In this document: positions 13,780 to 19,037 of the stretch, piece by piece
How positions within the stretch are numbered: the first letter of the stretch is position 1
How the letters are laid out: every line of letters begins with the position of its first letter
Assembly (NCBI GenBank): GCA_019420265.1
Contig: JAHZHM010000111.1
Coordinates: 1,393 to 20,429 of the forward strand
Reading direction: 5' to 3'
Length of the DNA: 19,037 nucleotides
DNA from: Clostridiales bacterium
GTDB taxonomy: Bacteria; Bacillota; Clostridia; Christensenellales; Christensenellaceae
Notes under the pieces: model-generated
What the model was told of the DNA's origin: nothing
The model's database searches: none
Seen by the model: only the letters and a program-made list of their open reading frames with translations
Program-made: the position numbers and the translations under genes

Positions 13780-14055
13780 GGGAAAGGTCAAGGGCTGGTC
13801 TTAGACATGGGGCAGAGCCCCATACCCCACTACTAGGCTATAGGATGGGTAGCGCGGGAAGAAGGGTTTGCGCTTCTTCGGCATTTGGGTGCGAAAGGTC
13901 AAGGGCCACTCTTAATCATGGGGCACAGCCCCATACCCCATGGATTGATGATAACGGGTTTGTGCGGGAAGAAAATTTGTGCGAGGCGGCACAGATTGTG
14001 CCAGCTTCGCGTGCAAGATTGATAGCTTCCCTTATTCCTTCCATTCGGATATAGG
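13780..14055 (+). repeat. Intergenic composite repeat block R6
   Basis: Follows the LURP-one gene within about 10 bp. Two leads (AAGGTCAAGGGC) with GC hairpins at 13807-13823 and 13918-13934 are separated by a segment ending CATTTGGGTG. The second hairpin is followed by a 60-bp stretch (about 13944-14002) almost identical to 16266-16325 in block R8, then a degenerate core ending CATTCGGATA near 14042. There is no U-run terminator. Confidence 0.75.
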
Positions 14056-14138
14056 AATTGACGAATCCTTTTCCCTGCCATTCATCTGTTGGGAGACTTT
14101 GCGAAAGAGTAGAGATACAAACATCAAAGGAGGAAAAA

Positions 14139-14531
14139 ATGAAGCATAAGGTAAAAGTAACGGTAATCGATAAAAAGCTCTATCCCGAATTGCAGCAGCA
14201 ATACTGCGCCAATCCCAATTCCGGCGCCTGCCCTTGCTACAACATCGGGGATGAATTTCTGTTCTACCGCGATGACGAGCGAGACGATTTCTGGCATATG
14301 GGGCTGAACACTCTGGTGCGGACGGATGCGGATCCGCGCACGGTTGCGGGCGGCCCGGACATGCCCTTTTGTTCGGAAGCATGGGATGCCATTTCCCGCT
14401 ATCTCTACACGGCGCTGCAGGGCGGCTCGATTATGAAAGGCTGGATGAGCGAAGAGAATACGATGATCGCCTGCTGTTCAGACGGGACGCGGCCGGTTAT
14501 CTTTAAAATTGAACGCATCGACTATGAATAG
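14139..14531 (+). CDS. TIGR04076-like conserved Cys-rich protein
   Basis: 130-aa soluble protein with the family pattern: N-terminal 'VKVTVIDKKLYPELQQQYC', a cysteine group 'ACPCY' (30-34), 'PFCSEAWDAISRYLYTALQGG' described here by its ends (77-82 and 89-96), 'IACCSDGTRPVIFKIERI' at 110-127. Six cysteines (23, 31, 33, 78, 112, 113) could bind metal. Family members are common in anaerobes; no function is established to my knowledge. AAAGGAGG ends 5 nt before ATG 14139, ruling out the longer in-frame start at 14058, which lies in repeat-derived sequence. It stands alone between repeats. Confidence 0.82.
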   Translation: MKHKVKVTVIDKKLYPELQQQYCANPNSGACPCYNIGDEFLFYRDDERDDFWHMGLNTLVRTDADPRTVAGGPDMPFCSEAWDAISRYLYTALQGGSIMKGWMSEENTMIACCSDGTRPVIFKIERIDYE

Positions 14532-14549
14532 AGCCGCGGGGATGGCATG

Positions 14550-14610
14550 AGGGCAAGCGGCGGCGCGGGGCAAAGGGCTGCTCTTAGCCATGGGGCACAG
14601 CCCCATACCC
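14550..14610 (+). repeat. Solo GC-hairpin repeat R7
   Basis: After the TIGR04076-like gene comes a degenerate lead (CAAAGGGCTGCTCTTAGC) and the hairpin ATGGGGC-ACA-GCCCCAT at 14590-14606. The rest of the roughly 400-bp gap to 14941 holds the terminator at 14714 and, from 14756 on, nothing I can assign. Confidence 0.75.
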
Positions 14611-14713
14611 CCTATACTGGACAATGGGCAGTGCAAAAATTAGTTTTGTGCGGTGGATAGGGTTTGCCCGGGTGTATGCTGCAGGCCGCTCGGCTGCTCC
14701 GCCATCTAAAAGC

Positions 14714-14755
14714 AAAGAGCAAGCGCCGTTTGATCATGGCGCTTGCTCTTTTTTT
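14714..14755 (+). terminator. Rho-independent terminator after the TIGR04076-like gene
   Basis: A perfect 14-bp stem (14714-14727 and 14738-14751, AGAGCAAGCGCC core) with a 10-nt loop containing TGATCA and a T-run. It lies 183 bp past the stop codon and after the solo GC hairpin. Confidence 0.88.
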
Positions 14756-14940
14756 GTTTGTGAGGATGCTTTTTCAGCCCACCCCACTCTGGGAACCGCA
14801 CGGATTCTGCGCGTACCGCGTAGCAGCCACAGCGCAGGGGCATTCCCATCATTTTGAGGTGCCTCCAATGGCTCTTGCCTGCCTTGCGGGCGGTGCTATC
14901 GCCCAAAAATGTGCCGTCTCGCCGCTCTATCCATAAAATA

Positions 14941-15960
14941 CTATTTTTTCGCTATCTCCTGCTCCACCAGCTTCTCGATCTTCCTTAGCAGCTTGCGATA
15001 AGGGGCAACGTGGAAAAAATAATTTGGCAGCGTCGCCAGGGCAAAAAAGATAACCATCGGCGGAAGCATGATTAACAAGCCCTCAAGATAGGAATCCGCG
15101 GCGAAGCAGGCCACTATCGCCAAAGCCACTGCCGCGATAATTCCCATCCCGCGCTGCATTCGCCGATACTGCCGCCGTTTTTGGTTAAAGAGCTCCTGCG
15201 CCTTTTGCAGCCATTGCTGCAAGGGCGCCTCCCAAAGCCTGTCTGCCAGTTCGGGCACGCTGGCCTTCAAGTAGTCCATACAGGAGCGCCGCATCACATC
15301 GCAGTTTTTAGGCGTCAGGCCAAAGGGCTCTTCCAGGGCAATCTGGTCCCGCCCGCGGGCCACTTCCTGCACATACCAGATTGGCTCTGTCGTCTCGCCG
15401 CAAAGTGCAAATACGCGCTCGGCCAGTTCGGCCTTCCTTTGCATATATTCTGGATGGTTCTTCAAAAATGCCGGAGTAAAACCCTGGAACGCGGCATAAT
15501 AGAGCGCGGCAATGCGGCAAATCTGCCCGCGCCAAGCCAAAAGCTCATCTTCTCCCGGGGCAGACAAATCGCTCTTTGCACGCTCTGCCTGGGCGTAATC
15601 GCAAAGCTGATCTGCATATTCCAAAGTCTTCTCCACTTGAATGGCTTCCTCCTGCCCTTCCAGCGCGGCAAAAGCCCCCTCCATATACCGGCAGAACTCG
15701 CCAAACTCTCGCCGCAGCAAATCCGTCGTCTGCGCCAGAATCATGCCCTGCAGGAAATTGGCTTCGTAATCTTTTGGATTTTCCCCTAATGCCTGCTGCA
15801 AATACCGCGCTGCAGAGGCGAAATCTCCGGCCTGCATGGCATCTTTCGCCTGCTGGGCGGGCGGCTGGAGCGCCGCACCGCAATGGGGGCAAAACCCGCC
15901 CTGGGTATTTTCAGGCAGCGAGACCTCTTTTTTGCATGCCGGGCAAATCATCTGCTTCAT
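14941..15960 (-). CDS. Zinc-ribbon, TPR-like membrane protein
   Basis: Unrecognised 339-aa protein. Residues 6-27 form a zinc ribbon (Cys6/Cys9 and Cys24/Cys27, CPAC and CPHC). Residues about 35-75 look like a TPR helix pair ('AMQAGDFASAARYLQQAL'). A long helical, charged middle follows (about 80-260). Two hydrophobic segments near 273-293 and 296-315 anchor it in the membrane, with a basic tail. The zinc ribbon and helices would face the cytoplasm. The ATG at 15960 follows GAGGAGG by about 8 nt. It is a single gene with no partner beside it. A scaffold or sensor role is possible, but the sequence gives no reaction. Confidence 0.75.
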   Translation of the reverse strand: MKQMICPACKKEVSLPENTQGGFCPHCGAALQPPAQQAKDAMQAGDFASAARYLQQALGENPKDYEANFLQGMILAQTTDLLRREFGEFCRYMEGAFAALEGQEEAIQVEKTLEYADQLCDYAQAERAKSDLSAPGEDELLAWRGQICRIAALYYAAFQGFTPAFLKNHPEYMQRKAELAERVFALCGETTEPIWYVQEVARGRDQIALEEPFGLTPKNCDVMRRSCMDYLKASVPELADRLWEAPLQQWLQKAQELFNQKRRQYRRMQRGMGIIAAVALAIVACFAADSYLEGLLIMLPPMVIFFALATLPNYFFHVAPYRKLLRKIEKLVEQEIAKK

Positions 15961-16074
15961 CTTCTTTCCTCCTCAAAAAAATGATAGGGAATCTATTGAA
16001 ACTCTTTATCGCTCTCTTGCCAGAGCCTGCTCTAGCTGGCGTGGTGATCCCATTCTCTCTTGCGCTCTCTCTTT

Positions 16075-16102
16075 ATTTTACAACAATTTTCTTGCCGCAC
16101 AA
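16075..16102 (-). promoter_or_regulatory. Possible promoter of the zinc-ribbon gene
   Basis: On the minus strand, TTGTGC (16102-16097), a 16-bp spacer and TAAAAT (16080-16075) sit in a clearly AT-rich stretch (about 16060-16150), unlike its surroundings. This would give a leader of about 108 nt. The match is moderate. Confidence 0.4.
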
Positions 16103-16164
16103 TATCATTTTTTTATTATCTGAAAATAATATTCTATTGTTTGTTTCGAAAAATCAGGGACGGA

Positions 16165-16697
16165 TGGGAACCATGGGGGCAAGCCTCATTGCCAGGTTAC
16201 CGGCATTTGGGTGCGAAAAGTCAAGGGCAAAAGGTGAACATGGGGGCAAGCCCCCATACCCCACTAATTGATGATAACAGGTTTGTGCGGGAAGAAAATT
16301 TGTGCGGGGCGGCACAGACTGTGCCAGCATGCGCTGACGGACAAGCTGATTGCCAGCGGCGCGTGCAGGAATAACAGATTCCACCATCCCGTCATTCGGG
16401 CGCCGCCCTCCGCAAGAGGTGCCTCGCATGGCGCACGGAGCCGATGTGTGCGGCGGGCAGAGAACATGCGAGCATTTGCTCTCTGACAAACCAGCCACCA
16501 GCTCCGCGTGCGGGACTGACAAGCTCCCCATTCCCATCATTCGGGTGTGGTGTACCCTCCGCAGGAGATGCCGCGCACGGCATACGGAGCCGATGTGTGC
16601 GGTTGGCAGAACCTGTGCGAGCATGTGCCTTCTGGCTAGCTGGCTGCCAACGTCGCGTGCAGAACTGACAGATTCCACCACCCTCCCATTTGGGTGC
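16165..16697 (+). repeat. Intergenic composite repeat block R8, best-preserved tandem cores
   Basis: Hairpins at 16173-16189 (one mismatch) and 16240-16257, then the 60-bp segment shared with R6. Three consecutive 78-bp cores start at 16325, 16470 and 16619 (periods 145 and 149) and end at 16393-16400, 16538-16545 and 16687. The linkers between cores are also alike ('CCCTCCGCA' and 'GGAGCCGATGTGTGCGG'). Unlike the other hairpin-led blocks, this one does not follow a plus-strand gene: both neighbours are on the minus strand. Confidence 0.8.
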
Positions 16698-16729
16698 AAA
16701 AAAAGAACCGCGGCTGCGGTTCTTTTTTT
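16698..16729 (-). terminator. Rho-independent terminator of the nrdDG operon, bidirectional
   Basis: GAACCGC-GGCT-GCGGTTC flanked by seven A on the left and seven T on the right, a continuous 14-bp stem. It lies 52 bp past the nrdG stop and directly abuts the end of repeat block R8. Confidence 0.9.
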
Positions 16730-16781
16730 GCTTGCTCTTATTTGTTCTTATTTGTGCTTGCCTTTTCCTGCGCCTGTTTTA

Positions 16782-17318
16782 CTATGCCTGCTCCCCCACC
16801 CAGCGCTCGGCCGTCACCAGAACGGCGCTGCCCTGCTCCAGGGACGCGGGAATATCGAGAATGCGCTGGTTTTTCGAGCCCTTAAAGCGCAGCAGCAGGC
16901 TCTTCTGCTCCAGAATGAACGGCCCATCGATGAGCACATCCACCAGCCGCACCAGCTCGGCCTTGGCCCCACCCGCGGCCATCACCTGCTCGTAGATATC
17001 GCCGGTATACATCGCCAGCTCATAGCCCGCCTCTTTGAGCATTCTCGCCAGGGGAATGAGCGCCTCGGCCTGGCAGAGCGGCTCGCCGCCCGAAAAGGTA
17101 ACCCCCCGGCAGAGCGGGTTTTGGCGGATTTTCTCAAAAATCTCCTCTGGGGTGTAGGCCGTGCCGCCCTCGAAGCTCTGGGCCTCGGGATTATGGCAGC
17201 CGGGGCAGCGCTTATCGCAGCCCTGGACGAACACCACCGCCCGCAGCCCCGGGCCATCCACAATGGAATCGCCGATTAACCCGGCGACATGAATCTTATT
17301 TGGATTGCAGGCCGACAT
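16782..17318 (-). CDS. nrdG: Anaerobic ribonucleotide reductase activating protein
   Basis: Radical SAM activase that installs the glycyl radical on NrdD (178 aa, somewhat longer than the usual 150-175). The cluster motif is CDKRCPGC (Cys34, Cys38, Cys41), and 'FSGGEPL' (75-81) contacts SAM. 'SIVDGPGLRAVVFVQGC' is the characteristic NrdG lead-in. The gene overlaps the end of nrdD by 23 bp in another frame, so the two are translationally coupled. The ribosome binding site lies within nrdD and is weak. Electrons would come from flavodoxin or ferredoxin. Identity is secure from motif and context. Confidence 0.95.
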   Translation of the reverse strand: MSACNPNKIHVAGLIGDSIVDGPGLRAVVFVQGCDKRCPGCHNPEAQSFEGGTAYTPEEIFEKIRQNPLCRGVTFSGGEPLCQAEALIPLARMLKEAGYELAMYTGDIYEQVMAAGGAKAELVRLVDVLIDGPFILEQKSLLLRFKGSKNQRILDIPASLEQGSAVLVTAERWVGEQA

Positions 17319-19037
17319 CGTGCTTCACCCGATCCCTCTCTTCGGCGCGCTTGGCGTCGTTGAACCGCTCCACCGTGCCCACGAGATAGCCGGTGATGCG
17401 GCGAATGCGCTCAAAGCCCACGCCGTCTTCGCCCTCTTTTCTGCCGCACCGGGGGCACTCATCGCCGATGATGCCGCAGTAGCCGCACTCCGGGTCGCGG
17501 TCTACCGGGTGGTTGACAGAGCCATAGCCGATGCCCGCCTCCTTCATCGCCCGGATGATGGATTCGAACGCCTCGACGTTGGTGGCCGTATCGCCATCCA
17601 GCTCGACATACGAGATGTGGCCGGCGTTGGTCAGCGCGTGATAGGGCGCTTCCTTCTGAATTTTATCGAAGGCGCCGATGTTGTAGTAGACCGGAACGTG
17701 GAAGCTGTTGGTGTAGTATTCCTTGTCCGTCACGCCCGGGATGACGCCGTATTTCTTCTTATCCATGCGCACAAACCGGCCGGAAAGCCCCTCGGCAGGG
17801 GTGGCCAGCAGCGTGAAGTTCAGCCCCGTCTCCTGGCTCTTGTTGTCCACATAGTCGCGCATGAAATGCACAATCTCCAGGCCCAGGTTCTGCGCCTCCT
17901 CGCTCTCGCCGTGGTGCTTGCCGATGAGGGCAACCAGCGTCTCGGCAAGGCCGATGAAGCCGATGGAGAGCGTGCCGTGCTTTAGTATCTCGCCGACGGT
18001 ATCGTCTACCCCCAGCTTATCCGAATCGATCCAAACCCCCTGGCCCATCAGGAAGGGGAAGTTTTTGACTTTCTTGGCCGCCTGGATGGCAAAGCGGTCT
18101 AGCAGCTGCTGCGAACACAGATCCATCTTGCGCTGCAGCTCCTCGAAAAACCACTCCAGATTGCCGTTGCTCTTGATGGCAATGCGGGGCAGGTTGATGG
18201 ACGTGAAGGAGAGGTTGCCCCGGCCATAGGAGATCTCGCGGCTGGGGTCGTAGTGGTTGCCCATGACGCGGGTGCGGCAGCCCATATAGCAGATTTCCGT
18301 CTCGGGATGGCCCGGCTTATAGTATTGCAGGTTGAAGGGTGCATCCAGGAAGGAGAAGTTGGGGAACAGCCGCTTGGCCGAAACCCGGCAAGCCAGCTTG
18401 AAGAGATCGTAGTTGGGATCTTCCGGGTTGTAGTTGATTCCCTCTTTGACGCGGAAAATATGGATGGGGAAAATGGGCGTCTCGCCCCGGCCCAGGCCCG
18501 CTTCCGTCGCCAGCATGACGCTTCTCATCACCAGCCGGCCCTCGGCGGAAGTATCCGTGCCGTAGTTGATGGAGGAGAAAGGCGTCTGCGCGCCGGCGCG
18601 GCTGTGCATGGTATTGAGGTTGTGCACCAGGCCCTCCATGGCCTGATAGGTCGCCCGCTCGGTCTCTTCCTTGGCATGGGCGCAGGCGAACGCCTGGAGC
18701 TTTTCGATGGTCTCGTCCGCAATTTTGCCGGCCAGCGCGGCTTTTTCCGCAGCCAGGTAGTCCGGATTCTCATCCAGATTCGGGTAGCAGCCCTGCTCCT
18801 GCTCGATTTTGGCGATCAGCTCCCGCATGCCCTTTTCCGTAATCCCGGCGCCTGGGCAGAGAATCTCCGCGGCGCGCTCGAAGTTCTGGGCATAGCGCTT
18901 TTTATAGGTTTTGACGACGCCCGGCGCCAGGCCGTAATCGAAATTCGGGATGCTCTGGCCGCCGTGCTGGTCGTTCTGGTTGGACTGGATGGCGATGCAG
19001 GCGAGCGCCGCATAGCTGGCGATGTCGTTGGGCTCGC
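17296..19037 (-). CDS. nrdD: Anaerobic ribonucleoside-triphosphate reductase, N-terminus beyond window
   Basis: Class III reductase making deoxynucleoside triphosphates without oxygen. The frame is open through the right edge (first codons there read EPNDIASYAALAC), so this is the C-terminal 579 residues of a protein usually near 700 aa. The ATG at 18828 is internal. Visible features are 'QSNQNDQHGGQSIPNFDYG', 'CYMGCRTRVMGNHYDPSRE' in the active-site region, the C-terminal zinc site 'CGYC...CPRC' and the glycyl-radical loop 'RRITGYLVG', whose Gly codon is 17389-17391, 31 residues from the end. Whether an N-terminal ATP-cone is present cannot be seen. It is followed directly by nrdG, the standard operon. 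Confidence 0.96.
   Translation of the reverse strand, partial: EPNDIASYAALACIAIQSNQNDQHGGQSIPNFDYGLAPGVVKTYKKRYAQNFERAAEILCPGAGITEKGMRELIAKIEQEQGCYPNLDENPDYLAAEKAALAGKIADETIEKLQAFACAHAKEETERATYQAMEGLVHNLNTMHSRAGAQTPFSSINYGTDTSAEGRLVMRSVMLATEAGLGRGETPIFPIHIFRVKEGINYNPEDPNYDLFKLACRVSAKRLFPNFSFLDAPFNLQYYKPGHPETEICYMGCRTRVMGNHYDPSREISYGRGNLSFTSINLPRIAIKSNGNLEWFFEELQRKMDLCSQQLLDRFAIQAAKKVKNFPFLMGQGVWIDSDKLGVDDTVGEILKHGTLSIGFIGLAETLVALIGKHHGESEEAQNLGLEIVHFMRDYVDNKSQETGLNFTLLATPAEGLSGRFVRMDKKKYGVIPGVTDKEYYTNSFHVPVYYNIGAFDKIQKEAPYHALTNAGHISYVELDGDTATNVEAFESIIRAMKEAGIGYGSVNHPVDRDPECGYCGIIGDECPRCGRKEGEDGVGFERIRRITGYLVGTVERFNDAKRAEERDRVKHDVGLQSK

Noticed and set aside
16325..16697. The regular repeat spacing in block R8 might be a CRISPR array.
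   Set aside because: The units are about 147 bp, the 'spacers' are themselves similar to each other, repeats are not identical and no cas gene is present.
1..16697. The repeats might be remnants of an insertion sequence with its transposase.
   Set aside because: No transposase or integrase fragment is recognisable on either strand. They could still be non-autonomous elements whose enzyme lies elsewhere.
18816..18828. The ATG at 18828 might be the start of nrdD.
   Set aside because: Translation upstream stays open to the window edge and yields conserved NrdD sequence ('QSNQNDQHGG'), so the true start is outside the window.

Overview
The window reads as the chromosome of a fairly GC-rich, strictly anaerobic Firmicute (Clostridia-like). 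The evidence is a class III anaerobic ribonucleotide reductase pair (NrdD/NrdG), a reverse-type rubrerythrin, a CsaB-like pyruvyl transferase, strong AGGAGG ribosome binding sites, sigma-A type promoters and U-tract terminators. I see no rRNA, tRNA, transposase, integrase or CRISPR array. No taxon below this level can be named from the sequence alone.

Layout. 1-533: repeat-filled, no gene. 580-1605 (-): lipoprotein substrate-binding subunit of a SsuA/TauA/THI5-like ABC importer. 1681-2575: repeats. 2580-3215 (-): Crp/Fnr-type regulator, divergent from 3327-4603 (+), the permease and ATPase of a SsuBC-like importer. 4610-5395: repeats and two tandem terminators. 5515-6054 (+): reverse rubrerythrin. 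6080-6795: repeats. 6801-10711 (+): a consensus promoter drives a three-gene unit made of a radical SAM protein with a degenerate SGNH/GDSL-like N-terminus, a polysaccharide pyruvyl transferase and a flippase-like membrane protein. 10900-11781: a small ribbon-helix-helix protein (-) facing two tandem HTH paralogues (+), each HTH gene preceded by a long palindrome. 12005-12493 (+): GNAT acetyltransferase. 12622-13772 (+): AIM24-family plus LURP-one-like pair. 14139-14531 (+): TIGR04076-like protein. 14941-15960 (-): zinc-ribbon/TPR-like membrane protein. 16782-19037 (-): nrdG and the 3' part of nrdD, which runs off the right edge.

The most striking feature is not a gene. About one fifth of the window (roughly 3.8 kb) consists of a composite, purely intergenic repeat family. 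It combines (i) a short GC hairpin, ATGGGG(G)C-loop-GC(C)CCCAT, in 17 recognisable copies, usually preceded by AAGGTCAAGGGC and often placed just after a stop codon, with (ii) a roughly 78-bp core running from GAGCATGYG to CATTCGGGTG, iterated at about 110-150 bp. Nearly identical copies lie in inverted orientation on both sides of the substrate-binding gene and on both sides of the regulator/permease/ATPase block. Inversion between repeats could therefore explain why the importer genes are split and oppositely oriented.

Functionally, the importer genes probably form one transport system despite the split. The radical SAM/pyruvyl transferase/flippase operon looks like an envelope-glycopolymer modification unit and is the best candidate for an undescribed protein system here. 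A G9 tract inside the pyruvyl transferase gene could make it phase-variable.
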